A DNA stretch of 20,971 bases from an uncultured Piscinibacter sp. (GTDB taxonomy: Bacteria > Pseudomonadota > Gammaproteobacteria > Burkholderiales > Burkholderiaceae_C). Under the pieces are notes generated by a model, which was given only the letters and a program-made list of their open reading frames with translations, was not told the DNA's origin and did no database searches. Made by a program: the position numbers and the translations under genes. The DNA is taken from NCBI RefSeq assembly GCF_937952055.1, contig NZ_CALFYO010000030.1, forward strand, positions 1-20,971, written 5' to 3'. Positions 8,078-15,994 of this stretch are shown here, one piece after another. How positions within the stretch are numbered: position 1 is the first letter of the stretch; each line of letters begins with the position of its first letter.

Positions 8078-10669
8078 GTGTCGTCCGCAGGGAAGGTCGT
8101 TGCGTCCCGCGCCACCTCGATGAATTTGACCGACCCTCGCCAGAAAGCCGCCATCGAAGCGGCCGTCAGCCTGATCAACAAGACGGCGGCCGCGGTGGCC
8201 GACCGCGTCTCGGATCTGCTCGGCACGCTGTCGATCTCGGCCACGCGCACCTCGGAGCGCGATGCCCTGCTTGCCGCCCAGTTCGACCTGCGCCGCAACA
8301 TGTCGGCCTTCCACCTGACCTTCCGCGACCAGTTGCGCGCGTGCATCGCCAAGGACCTTGCGCCGCGCGCCGACGGCCGGCGCCGGCTCGAGGCCACCGA
8401 CTGGCAATCGCTCAGCCTGGTCGGCGATGAAGAAGTCGAGCAGAAGCTCTATGCCGACCGCATCGCCGCCCAGATCATGCAGGAGTGCGAATGGGAGCAG
8501 TCCGAGGTGGCGACGCACCTCGCCTCGCTGCTCAACACCATCCGCCGCGACGAGGACCGCAATCCGTTGCGCCCCGCCAGCATCGGCCTGGCCGCCTACC
8601 GGGCCATCGAGGCGGCAACGTCCGAGGTCGAGCCGCGCAAGCTGCTCGCCCGCGAGATCGGCATGGCGTTGGCCAAGGCGATGAAGCCGTGCTATGCGGA
8701 GATCCTGCAGGACCTGCAGGCCCGCGGCTTGAAGGCCGCCGGCATGAACGTGCGCTCCGGCGATGGCCCGGGCTTTCACCTGCCCGGCGTCAACTCCGGC
8801 TACGCGACCCTGCAGCACGGCGAGTACCGCTCGACCAGCGGCCTCGGTACCGATGCCGGCAGCGATTTCGGGCTGCACGACTCCGCGGCCAGCTACAAGC
8901 GCGGGCCCGGCCTCGCAGGACTGCCTCCGTCCCCCGGCGGCGTCGCCAGCACGCGCAGCGGGCCGGCCTCGCTGACGCGCGCGGAACTTGGTGCGCGCGT
9001 CGCCTCCGTCCAGGCCCAGGCCGACGTCCATCTGATGACGCTGCTGCGCCGCCTCACGGTACTGGCCAGCCGGCCGGGTGCGCTCGACCCCTTGCCCAGC
9101 GGCGCATCGATCAGTGGCTTCGCCAGCACGGGTCGGCCCGGCTTCGCGCCGGACAGTCGCGTGCCGCGCGGTGCCGGCGCGGCGAGCCGTTATGCCGACG
9201 GGCTCACCGGCCTGATGGCGGTCAACCTGATCCGCGCCCACCGCGAAGAGTTGATGCAGGCGTCGAGCGGCAAGCTCGACCACATGGTGATCGACGTGGT
9301 CGGCAGCCTGTTCGACCAGATCCTCTCCGACCCGCGCGTGCCGCCGCAGATGGCGCGCCAGATCGCCCGTCTGCAGCTGCCCGTGCTGCGCGTGGCGATG
9401 CACGATTCGACCTTCTTCTCGTCGCGCCGCCACCCGGTGCGGCGCTTCGTCAACCGCATCGCCTCGCTGGCCTGCGCCTTCGACGATTTTGCGGAGGGGC
9501 CAGGCAAGCAATTGCTCGATCGCGTGCGCCAGTTGGTGCAGGAGATCGTCGAGGGCGACTTCGACCAGATCGAGCTCTACACCGCGAAGCTGGAGGAGCT
9601 CGAGCAGTTCATCGGCCAGCAGACGCAGGGCATCGTGCAGCAGACTCCGGCTGCGGCCACGCTGGAGAACAAGGAGTCGGAGCTGCGCATCCAGCAGCGC
9701 TACATGCTGCAGTTGGCCACCGCGCTGAAGGCGATGTCGTTGCCCCCTTACCTGCGCGACTTCATTTCGCAGGTCTGGAGCCAGGCACTGGTGCTGGCCG
9801 TGCGCCGCGACGGCGTCGCGTCGGAGCGCTACGCGCGCTTCAAGCGCGCCGGCCGCGACCTGGTGATGAGCGTGCAGCCGAAGGGCTCGCCGGTGATGCG
9901 CAAGAAGTTCCTCATGCAGCTGCCACAGCTGATGAAGGACCTCAACGAGGGCATGGCGCTGATCGGCTGGCCCGACGCGGCCCAGAAGGCCTTCTTCGCG
10001 CAATTGTTGCCGGCGCATGCCGAATCGCTGAAGGCGCCGCCGCTGTCCGAGCTGGACCACAACCTGCTGGCCAAGCAGATCGAGGGAGTGTTCAACACCA
10101 CCATCCCCGGTGTCGAGTCGCTGTCGGTTTCCGACGTCGTGCCGGAGATCGACAACGAGGTCATCGAGAAGCGCTTCACCCCCGAAGAGGCGAAGCAGGT
10201 CGGCCTGGTGGAGGAGAGCGCCGTCGACTGGTCGGGCACGGTCGACATCGAACTCGACACCGGCGACGCAGGCGACACCGTGCCGGACGACCAGCGCGAG
10301 TCGGAGGACTCTGCGCCGATCGACCTGGGCCTGGACATCAACCTCGGTCTCTCGCAGACCGAACCCCCCGAGCCCTCACGCGGACCGCAGCTGATGGACC
10401 ACATCAAGCTCGGGTTCGCCTACCAGATGCACCTGAAGGACGAGTGGCAGAAGGTAAGGCTGACCTACGTCAGCCCGGGGCGCAGCTTCTTCGTCTTCTC
10501 GCGCGGCAAGAAGCACCAGGAAACCATCTCGATGACGGCCCGGATGCTGGCTCGCATGTGCGAGACCGGCCGCATGCGCGCCTTCGAGAGTGCCTATCTG
10601 ATGGAGCGCGCCACCGCCCGTGCGCGCAAGCAGCTCGCCGCGCTCAAGGCCTCGCCGACGAAGCACTAG
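8078..10669 (+). CDS. DUF1631 family protein of unknown function
   Basis: 863 residues from the GTG at 8078, or 849 from the ATG at 8120. A stop codon directly precedes the GTG, so nothing longer is possible, and neither start has an ideal Shine-Dalgarno. I recognise the DUF1631 family, which is sometimes mislabelled thymidine phosphorylase. No signal peptide or membrane helix is seen, so it is probably cytoplasmic. The first 680 or so residues are mainly helical, broken by a low-complexity Gly/Ser/Pro region (about 225-310). An acidic linker (about 715-765) precedes a C-terminal domain of about 85 residues starting near LMDHIKLGFAYQ. This tail looks like a degenerate PilZ-type beta barrel, but I do not see the RxxxR and D/NxSxxG residues that bind cyclic di-GMP. 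The gene converges on pdxA, overlapping it by 26 bases. Confidence 0.85.
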   Translation: MSSAGKVVASRATSMNLTDPRQKAAIEAAVSLINKTAAAVADRVSDLLGTLSISATRTSERDALLAAQFDLRRNMSAFHLTFRDQLRACIAKDLAPRADGRRRLEATDWQSLSLVGDEEVEQKLYADRIAAQIMQECEWEQSEVATHLASLLNTIRRDEDRNPLRPASIGLAAYRAIEAATSEVEPRKLLAREIGMALAKAMKPCYAEILQDLQARGLKAAGMNVRSGDGPGFHLPGVNSGYATLQHGEYRSTSGLGTDAGSDFGLHDSAASYKRGPGLAGLPPSPGGVASTRSGPASLTRAELGARVASVQAQADVHLMTLLRRLTVLASRPGALDPLPSGASISGFASTGRPGFAPDSRVPRGAGAASRYADGLTGLMAVNLIRAHREELMQASSGKLDHMVIDVVGSLFDQILSDPRVPPQMARQIARLQLPVLRVAMHDSTFFSSRRHPVRRFVNRIASLACAFDDFAEGPGKQLLDRVRQLVQEIVEGDFDQIELYTAKLEELEQFIGQQTQGIVQQTPAAATLENKESELRIQQRYMLQLATALKAMSLPPYLRDFISQVWSQALVLAVRRDGVASERYARFKRAGRDLVMSVQPKGSPVMRKKFLMQLPQLMKDLNEGMALIGWPDAAQKAFFAQLLPAHAESLKAPPLSELDHNLLAKQIEGVFNTTIPGVESLSVSDVVPEIDNEVIEKRFTPEEAKQVGLVEESAVDWSGTVDIELDTGDAGDTVPDDQRESEDSAPIDLGLDINLGLSQTEPPEPSRGPQLMDHIKLGFAYQMHLKDEWQKVRLTYVSPGRSFFVFSRGKKHQETISMTARMLARMCETGRMRAFESAYLMERATARARKQLAALKASPTKH

Positions 10670-11684
10670 GGCCGGCGACGAGTCGGTGCGCCAAGCGCAC
10701 CGCGGCGGCCAGGCTCGACGGGTCGGCCCGGCCGCTGCCGGCAATGTCGAAGGCCGTGCCGTGGTCCGGGCTGGTGCGCACGAAGGGCAATCCCAGGGTC
10801 ACGTTCACGCCTTGCTCCACGCCGAGGTATTTCACCGGGATCAGCCCATGGTCGTGCGTCATCGCCACGACGATGTCGAACTCGCCCGGGTGGGCCGGCG
10901 GTGCGTGGCGTGCGCGCATGAACACCGTGTCCGGCGGGTAGGGGCCGCTGGCGTCGATGCCTTCGGAGCGCGCCGCCTCGACAGCCGGCGCGATGACGCG
11001 GATCTCTTCGTCGCCGAACAACCCGCCTTCGCCCGCGTGCGGGTTCAGGCCTGCCACGGCAATGCGCGGGCGCGGCTGGCCCCAGCGCGCCGCCGCCGCG
11101 TGGGCGATGCGAATGGTGTCGAGCACCGCGTCATGCGTGATCGCCTCGATGGCGCGTCGCAGCGACACATGGATCGTCACCAGCACGGTGCGCAATTCAT
11201 CGTTCGCCAGCATCATGCGCACCTCGGGCGGCGTGCCGCCCGGGCGGGCCAGCGCCTGCAGCATCTCGGTGTGGCCGGGGTGGCCGATGCCGGCGGCGGC
11301 GAGCGCCTCCTTGTGAATCGGCGCGGTGACGATGCCCGACACCTCGCCGGCACGCACCAGCGACACGGCGTGTTCGATGCAGCGCGCCGCTGCCGCGCCC
11401 GCGCGGGCATCGACGCGGCCCAGCGGCGCGGCGTGCAGGTCGTTCGGCAGTCCAGGCACGGGCATCACCGGCATGCACATCGGCGGCACCTGCGGCACAT
11501 CGGCGACACACTCCAGTTCAGCCACGGCGAGCAATCCGCCAGTGGTGGCCGCGGCGCGGCGCATCACCGCCAAGTCACCGAGCACCACGCAGCCCTCCGC
11601 GGCGCCAGTGCGAAAAAGCTTCGCGATGATTTCCGGGCCGATGCCGCAGGCATCCCCCATGGTCAGGGCCAACGGCGCGTGCAT
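10644..11684 (-). CDS. pdxA: 4-hydroxythreonine-4-phosphate dehydrogenase PdxA or a close paralog
   Basis: 346 residues. PdxA oxidises 4-phosphooxy-threonine in the cytoplasm on the way to pyridoxal phosphate. The start LALTMGDACGIGPEI is the family signature, with ACG where canonical PdxA has PAG. The metal-site histidines fall in TAPIHKEAL, GHPGHTEML and NPHAGEGG, and the later VKYLG and FDIAGSGRA stretches also fit. The ATG at 11682-11684 is chosen because it follows the Nif3 stop by 4 bases; an in-frame ATG at 11708 overlaps Nif3. The usual partners ksgA and surA are absent. A paralog acting on another 4-phosphorylated sugar acid cannot be excluded, though no DUF1537 kinase is nearby. The 3' end overlaps the DUF1631 gene. 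Confidence 0.9.
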   Translation of the reverse strand: MHAPLALTMGDACGIGPEIIAKLFRTGAAEGCVVLGDLAVMRRAAATTGGLLAVAELECVADVPQVPPMCMPVMPVPGLPNDLHAAPLGRVDARAGAAAARCIEHAVSLVRAGEVSGIVTAPIHKEALAAAGIGHPGHTEMLQALARPGGTPPEVRMMLANDELRTVLVTIHVSLRRAIEAITHDAVLDTIRIAHAAAARWGQPRPRIAVAGLNPHAGEGGLFGDEEIRVIAPAVEAARSEGIDASGPYPPDTVFMRARHAPPAHPGEFDIVVAMTHDHGLIPVKYLGVEQGVNVTLGLPFVRTSPDHGTAFDIAGSGRADPSSLAAAVRLAHRLVAGPSASSARP

Positions 11685-11688
11685 CGGA

Positions 11689-12438
11689 TCAGGCCGGGTT
11701 GTCGACATCGATGAACTGGTGCTCCAGGCCGAAGTGGTGCGCCACTTGCTCTGCCACCGCCGGCGCGCCGTAGCGCTCGCTCGCGTGGTGGCCGCAGGCG
11801 AGGAAGGCAACGCCGGTCTCGCGGGCATAGTGCGCCTGCGGCTCGGAGATCTCGCCCGTGACGAATGCATCCGCCCCGGCGGCGATGGCCGCCTCGAAGT
11901 AGCCTTGCGCCCCGCCGGTGCACCAGGCGACGCGTCGCAGCGGCCGTCCGTCGCCCTCGACCACGGTGGCCGGCCGGCCGAGCCGGTACTGCAGGAGCGC
12001 GGCCAGTGCCGCCACCGTCAGCGGCTTCTCCGGCGCGCCGATGAAGCCGAGGTCCTGGTCACCAAAGCGAGCGTCGGCAACCAGCTTGAGCCGGGCGCCG
12101 AACTGCGCGTTGTTGCCCAGTTCCGGGTGGGCATCCAGCGGCAGGTGGTAGGCGAACAGATTGACCTGGTGCTCGAGCAGCTTCTCCAGCCGAGACTTCA
12201 GCCAGCCGGTCACGCGTCCGTCCTGGCCTTTCCAGAAAAGACCGTGGTGCACCAGGATGGCGTCTGCCTGCGCTTCGATGGCGGCCTCGATCAGCGCCAG
12301 GCTCGCGGTCACGCCCGACACGATCTTGAGAACCTCGGGTTTGCCCTCAACCTGCAGACCGTTCGGCCCATAATCCCGGAAGCGGCCGACGTCCAGCAGC
12401 GCCTGTAGGTGGGACTCGATCTCGTTGCGACGGGCCAT
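11689..12438 (-). CDS. Nif3-like dinuclear metal-centre protein (YbgI type)
   Basis: 249 residues, matching the single-domain YbgI/Nif3 family that forms toroidal hexamers with two metals per subunit. Likely metal ligands are in VHHGLFW, in YHLPLDAHPELGNN, and in the C-terminal GHHASERYG. The family is widespread and its role is unsettled; suggestions include GTP cyclohydrolase-like activity, which I would not assign here. The ATG at 12436-12438 gives the usual MARRNEIESHLQALL start. The gene is head to head with the DegS-like protease, only 25 bases apart. Its stop lies 4 bases before pdxA, so Nif3 and pdxA are probably co-transcribed. Confidence 0.93.
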   Translation of the reverse strand: MARRNEIESHLQALLDVGRFRDYGPNGLQVEGKPEVLKIVSGVTASLALIEAAIEAQADAILVHHGLFWKGQDGRVTGWLKSRLEKLLEHQVNLFAYHLPLDAHPELGNNAQFGARLKLVADARFGDQDLGFIGAPEKPLTVAALAALLQYRLGRPATVVEGDGRPLRRVAWCTGGAQGYFEAAIAAGADAFVTGEISEPQAHYARETGVAFLACGHHASERYGAPAVAEQVAHHFGLEHQFIDVDNPA

Positions 12439-12463
12439 CTTGTCGGGCTTTCAGGTGTTTTTG

Positions 12464-13642
12464 ATGCGCAGAACCTGGCTCATTTTCTCGCAAGCGGTCA
12501 CGGTGGCCGTGGCCGTGCTGTTCGTCGTGACAACGCTCAAGCCGGAGTGGCTGCCGCGCTGGGGCGCAGCGACGCCCGAACCGGCGACCGTGTTGCTGCC
12601 GTCACCCGAGCCGGTCCCGGCCCAGCCAGTGGCGCTGGCTTCCGGCGCAACGGCGAGCAGCTACGCCCCGGCGGCCCGGCGCGCCACCCCGGCGGTGGTG
12701 AGCATCACCGCCCGCAAGGCGCCACAGCGTTCGGCGCAGAGCAACGATCCCTGGTTCCGATTCTTCTTCGGCGACGGACTGCAGCTGCAGCAGCCTCAGG
12801 TCGGACTCGGCTCGGGCGTGATCGTCACGCCCGACGGCTATCTGCTGACCAACAACCATGTCATCGAGGGCGCCGACGACATCGAGGTACAGCTGACCGA
12901 TGGCCGCACGGCGACGGCCAGGCTGGTCGGCACGGACCCCGAGACCGATGTGGCCGTGCTGAAGGTGCAGCTCGACCGTGTGCCTGCCATCCGCCTGGGC
13001 AATACCGAGAACCTGCAGGTTGGCGATGTCGTGCTGGCGATCGGCAACCCCTTCGGCGTGGGCCAGACCGTGACCTCGGGCATCGTCAGCGCGCTGGGCC
13101 GCGACCAGCTCGGCATCAACACCTTCGAGAACTTCATCCAGACCGACGCCGCCATCAATCCGGGCAACTCCGGCGGCGCGCTGGTCGACGTGAACGGCAA
13201 TCTGGTCGGTATCAACACCGCCATCTACTCGCGCAGCGGCGGCAACATGGGCATCGGCTTCGCGATCCCGGTGAACACCGCTCGCCAGGTGATGGAAGGT
13301 CTGATCCGCGACGGCCAGGTGACGAGGGGATGGATCGGCGTCGAGCCACGCGACCTCACGCCGGAGATCGCACAGACGCTCAACCTGGCCGTGCGCCAAG
13401 GTGTGCTGATCACCGGCGTGCTGCAGGGCGGGCCGGCCAGCAGCGGCGGCATGCGCCCGGGCGACGTCGTCGTCAAAGTGGCCGACAAGCCGGTGACGAC
13501 CACGGCGCAGTTGCTCAACGCGGTGGCGGCCCTCAAGCCGCGCGAGACGACGGTGATCGCGGTGCAGCGCGGCGACAGGGCCGTGGACCTGAACGTCACG
13601 GTCGGCCAGCGACCGAAAGCCCGAACCCGCCCGCCCCAGTGA
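12464..13642 (+). CDS. Membrane-anchored HtrA-family serine protease (DegS/AlgW-like)
   Basis: 392 residues. An N-terminal uncleaved membrane segment (about residues 6-24) is followed by a proline-rich stretch, a trypsin-like protease domain and one PDZ domain (about residues 285-380). The catalytic triad is His132 (NNHVIEG), Asp162 (DPETDVAVL) and Ser236 (NPGNSGGAL). One PDZ domain plus a membrane anchor points to a DegS/AlgW role, that is, sensing misfolded outer-membrane proteins and cutting an anti-sigma factor. A DegQ-like quality-control role is the alternative. The ATG at 12464 is preferred because AGGTG lies 6 bases before it; an in-frame start at 12425 overlaps Nif3. The stop is 3 bases from the converging tatC stop. 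No rpoE/rseA/mucA genes are in the window. Confidence 0.93.
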   Translation: MRRTWLIFSQAVTVAVAVLFVVTTLKPEWLPRWGAATPEPATVLLPSPEPVPAQPVALASGATASSYAPAARRATPAVVSITARKAPQRSAQSNDPWFRFFFGDGLQLQQPQVGLGSGVIVTPDGYLLTNNHVIEGADDIEVQLTDGRTATARLVGTDPETDVAVLKVQLDRVPAIRLGNTENLQVGDVVLAIGNPFGVGQTVTSGIVSALGRDQLGINTFENFIQTDAAINPGNSGGALVDVNGNLVGINTAIYSRSGGNMGIGFAIPVNTARQVMEGLIRDGQVTRGWIGVEPRDLTPEIAQTLNLAVRQGVLITGVLQGGPASSGGMRPGDVVVKVADKPVTTTAQLLNAVAALKPRETTVIAVQRGDRAVDLNVTVGQRPKARTRPPQ

Positions 13643-13645
13643 CCT

Positions 13646-14437
13646 TCAGGAGGGCGTGCCGCTGCCCTCTTCCGCCGGCGCCTGGGTGTGCTTGACGAAG
13701 AGTTGCGCCGCGATGATGCCCAATTCGTACAGGATGCACATCGGGATCGCGAGTGCGAGCTGCGAGATCACGTCGGGAGGCGTGACCACGGCAGCGATGA
13801 TGAATGCGGTGACGATGAAGTAGCCGCGGTACGAGCGCAGCTGCTCGATCGAGACGATGCCGACGCGCGCCAGCACGATCACCACGATCGGCACCTCGAA
13901 GGCGAGGCCGAAGACCACGAAGAGCGTGAGCACGAAGCCGAAGTACTGCTCGATGTCCGGCGCCGCGGTGATGCTCTTGGGTGCCCAGCTCTGGATGAAC
14001 TGCGACATCGCCGGAATGACGAGGAAGTAGCAGAAAGCCACGCCGATGAAGAACAGCAACGTGCTGGAGACCACCAGCGGCAGCACCAGCTTCTTCTCGT
14101 GGGAGTACAGCCCGGGCGCGACGAAGGCCCAGGCCTGGTAGAGCACGTAGGGCAGCGCGATGAGGAACGCGCCCATCAGCGTGATCTTCAGCGGCACGAG
14201 CACGGGCGAGATGACGTTGGTCGCGATCAGCGTCGCGCCCTTGGGGAGGTGGGCCGTCAAGGGCGCGGCAAGCAGATCGTAGAGGCCGCTCGGACCGGGC
14301 CAGACCGCGAGGATGCCGAAGCACACCACCACGGCAATCGACGCACGAATCAGCCGGTCGCGTAGCTCGATCAGGTGCGAGACAAAGGGCTGCTCGGTGC
14401 CCGCCAGTTCGTCGGGCTTGTCGTCGGCGTCGCTCAT
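13646..14437 (-). CDS. tatC: Sec-independent protein translocase TatC
   Basis: 263 residues with six membrane helices. TatC is the core receptor of the Tat pathway, which exports folded proteins bearing a twin-arginine signal. Signature stretches are FVSHLIELRDRLIRA at the N-terminus, APGLYSHEKKLVLPL in the first periplasmic-loop/helix region, and FGLAFEVPIVV with the conserved glutamate. The ATG at 14435-14437 gives MSDADDKPDEL; a longer in-frame start would overlap tatB. It is the last gene of tatABC, 4 bases after the tatB stop. Its own stop converges on the DegS-like gene with 3 bases between and no visible terminator. Confidence 0.97.
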   Translation of the reverse strand: MSDADDKPDELAGTEQPFVSHLIELRDRLIRASIAVVVCFGILAVWPGPSGLYDLLAAPLTAHLPKGATLIATNVISPVLVPLKITLMGAFLIALPYVLYQAWAFVAPGLYSHEKKLVLPLVVSSTLLFFIGVAFCYFLVIPAMSQFIQSWAPKSITAAPDIEQYFGFVLTLFVVFGLAFEVPIVVIVLARVGIVSIEQLRSYRGYFIVTAFIIAAVVTPPDVISQLALAIPMCILYELGIIAAQLFVKHTQAPAEEGSGTPS

Positions 14438-14441
14438 GGCG

Positions 14442-14927
14442 TCAGGCCTGCGGCCGCGGCGGCCTGAAACGGGCGACACGCGCGGCGCCAGACTGCGCCT
14501 TGCCGCGAATGCCATGGCGCTGCTTGTACCACTGCGGCATCGCGCCGCGCTTGAGGCGCCAGTTCTTCTTCGGATGCCGGTATTCGGGTGCCGGCGTGGT
14601 CAGCCCTTCGTGCTGCCCGCCGTCGGACGGTGACGTCGACAGACCCTCGGACCATGACTTGTCGAGTTCGGAGGTGGTCTGCCGGATCTCGCTGTTCACC
14701 GTCTGTTCGACGTCGCGTGCCGCGTCCTCGAAAGAGCTCTTCATCTTCTTGAGCTCTTCGAGTTCGATGGATCGGTTGACCTCGGCCTTGACATCGGCCA
14801 CGTAGCGCTGCGCCTTGCCGAGCAGATGCCCGACGGTGCGCGCCACCCTCGGCAACCGCTCGGGGCCGATGACGATCAGCGCCACCGCGCCGATCAGGGC
14901 AATCTTGTCGAAGCCGAAGTCGATCAT
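14442..14927 (-). CDS. tatB: Sec-independent protein translocase TatB
   Basis: 161 residues. TatB pairs with TatC in the signal-binding complex. It has a short N-terminal membrane helix (about residues 8-20), the GPERLPRVART hinge and amphipathic helix, a charged helical stretch (about 45-85), and a variable C-terminal tail ending with many basic residues (KKNWRLKRG onward). The GPERLP form and length distinguish it from TatA. It is followed after 4 bases by tatC and preceded after 37 bases by tatA. Confidence 0.95.
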   Translation of the reverse strand: MIDFGFDKIALIGAVALIVIGPERLPRVARTVGHLLGKAQRYVADVKAEVNRSIELEELKKMKSSFEDAARDVEQTVNSEIRQTTSELDKSWSEGLSTSPSDGGQHEGLTTPAPEYRHPKKNWRLKRGAMPQWYKQRHGIRGKAQSGAARVARFRPPRPQA

Positions 14928-14964
14928 GCGGGACAGCTCGCGCCACCTCGGGCGCAGCGCTCGG

Positions 14965-15204
14965 TCACGACTTGGTCTTCGCTTCCACGTCCACCGTGTT
15001 GGCGTCGGCGGCCTTGCTGGCGCTCACCTGTTGGGCCGGCGCGGACGCGTCGGCCGCGCCGGAGGCGCCATCCTTCATGCCGTCCTTGAAGCCCTTCACG
15101 GCGCCGCCCAGATCGGACCCCATGTTCCTGAGCTTCTTCGTGCCGAACACCAGCAGCACGATGACCAGCACGATCAGCCAATGCCAGATGCTGAATGAAC
15201 CCAT
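14965..15204 (-). CDS. tatA: Sec-independent protein translocase TatA
   Basis: 79 residues. TatA multimers form the transport path of the Tat system. The protein starts MGSFSIWHWLIVLVIVLLVF, followed by FGTKKLRNMGSDLGGAVKGF, the invariant hinge and amphipathic helix. The C-terminal tail is Ala/Ser-rich and disordered. A GGAGA Shine-Dalgarno lies about 6 bases before the ATG. A 65-base gap with a possible -10 box separates it from the HIT gene, so tatABC may have its own promoter in addition to read-through. Confidence 0.96.
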   Translation of the reverse strand: MGSFSIWHWLIVLVIVLLVFGTKKLRNMGSDLGGAVKGFKDGMKDGASGAADASAPAQQVSASKAADANTVDVEAKTKS

Positions 15205-15236
15205 GACTTTCTCCAGTCGTCAGCGACAAGCTTTTG

Positions 15237-15242
15237 ATTCTA
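15237..15242 (-). promoter_or_regulatory. Possible -10 box for tatABC
   Basis: On the minus strand TAGAAT (5 of 6 to TATAAT) lies 32 bases before the tatA ATG, in a context (CTAGAATC) identical to that upstream of petA. No clear -35 is present at normal spacing, so confidence is low. Confidence 0.3.
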
Positions 15243-15269
15243 GGGGAGCGACGGGGTTCAGGCCGGCGA

Positions 15270-15617
15270 TCAACCTTTCGCCCAAGGGCGCGGTCCGCCC
15301 ATGACGTGCATGTGGACATGCTGGACCTCCTGCATGCCGTCACGCCCGGTGTTCACCACGATGCGAAATCCGTTCGTCACCCCCAGGTCGCGCATCAGTT
15401 TCGGTGCCAGCGACGCCATGCGGCCCAGCATCCCTGCGTGGCCATCGTGGGTGTCGTACATCGTCGCGATGTGCTGTTTGGGAATGATCAGCACATGCAC
15501 CGGCGCCCAGGGCGCGATGTCGTGGAAGACGAGCAACTCGTCGTCTTCGTGGACCTTGCGGCTCGGGATCTGCCCGGCCACGATCTTGCAGAAGATGCAG
15601 TTGGGATCGGCACTCAT
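15270..15617 (-). CDS. HIT-family nucleotide-binding protein (HinT-like)
   Basis: 115 residues, a full-length histidine-triad protein of the Hint branch. Such proteins hydrolyse purine nucleoside phosphoramidates and adenylates in the cytoplasm. The N-terminal CIFCKIVAGQIPS motif with two cysteines is typical, and the active-site triad is HVHMHVMGG near the C-terminus. The ATG at 15615-15617 gives MSADPNCIFC; upstream in-frame starts run into the DUF4870 gene. It lies 11 bases after that gene and 65 before tatA, a position I believe common in Burkholderiales his-tat clusters. Its physiological substrate is not indicated. Confidence 0.94.
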   Translation of the reverse strand: MSADPNCIFCKIVAGQIPSRKVHEDDELLVFHDIAPWAPVHVLIIPKQHIATMYDTHDGHAGMLGRMASLAPKLMRDLGVTNGFRIVVNTGRDGMQEVQHVHMHVMGGPRPWAKG

Positions 15618-15628
15618 CGTTGCGTCCT

Positions 15629-15994
15629 TCAGACCATCATCGGCTTGCCGTCGTTCCAGTTCAGGAAGCCCTTCACGATGCGATAGATGCACCACACGAC
15701 ATTCGCGAACAGGATGACGAACCCGACCAGGATGAACAGGGTGACGAAACCGAGCGCCGCCCACAGCAGTCCCCACCAGAACGTACGAATCTGCCAGGTG
15801 AAGTGGCTCTCGTAGATCGTGCCGCGGGTGTCGTCGCGCTTCACGTAGTTCATGACGATGGCGACGATTCCGGTGATCCCCACGAACAGGCTGGCCGCCT
15901 GCAGGATGTAGATCACCATCGTGAGCTGCTTGAGGCTCTCGAGCTTGGCGGCGTCGGGCGCGGGGGGCGGCGTTGCGTCGATCACGTCGTTCAT
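15629..15994 (-). CDS. DUF4870-like small membrane protein
   Basis: 121 residues with about three hydrophobic segments: roughly 24-47 (LTMVIYILQAASLFVGITGIV), 66-85 and 86-108. The conserved-looking motif YESHFTWQIRTFWW lies between the first two. It resembles DUF4870/Tic20-type small membrane proteins found near hisE and HIT genes; no function is established. The ATG at 15992-15994 overlaps the hisE stop as ATGA, with GAGGAGGA before it, so it is translationally coupled to hisE. The N-terminus is Pro/Ala-rich and cytoplasmic. Confidence 0.85.
   Translation of the reverse strand: MNDVIDATPPPAPDAAKLESLKQLTMVIYILQAASLFVGITGIVAIVMNYVKRDDTRGTIYESHFTWQIRTFWWGLLWAALGFVTLFILVGFVILFANVVWCIYRIVKGFLNWNDGKPMMV

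Noticed and set aside
8045..10060. A 671-codon minus-strand frame and an 818-codon alternative plus frame within the DUF1631 region
   Set aside because: Compositionally these are Arg/Ala/Gly/His shadows. Third-position GC bias and family recognition support only the frame starting at 8078.
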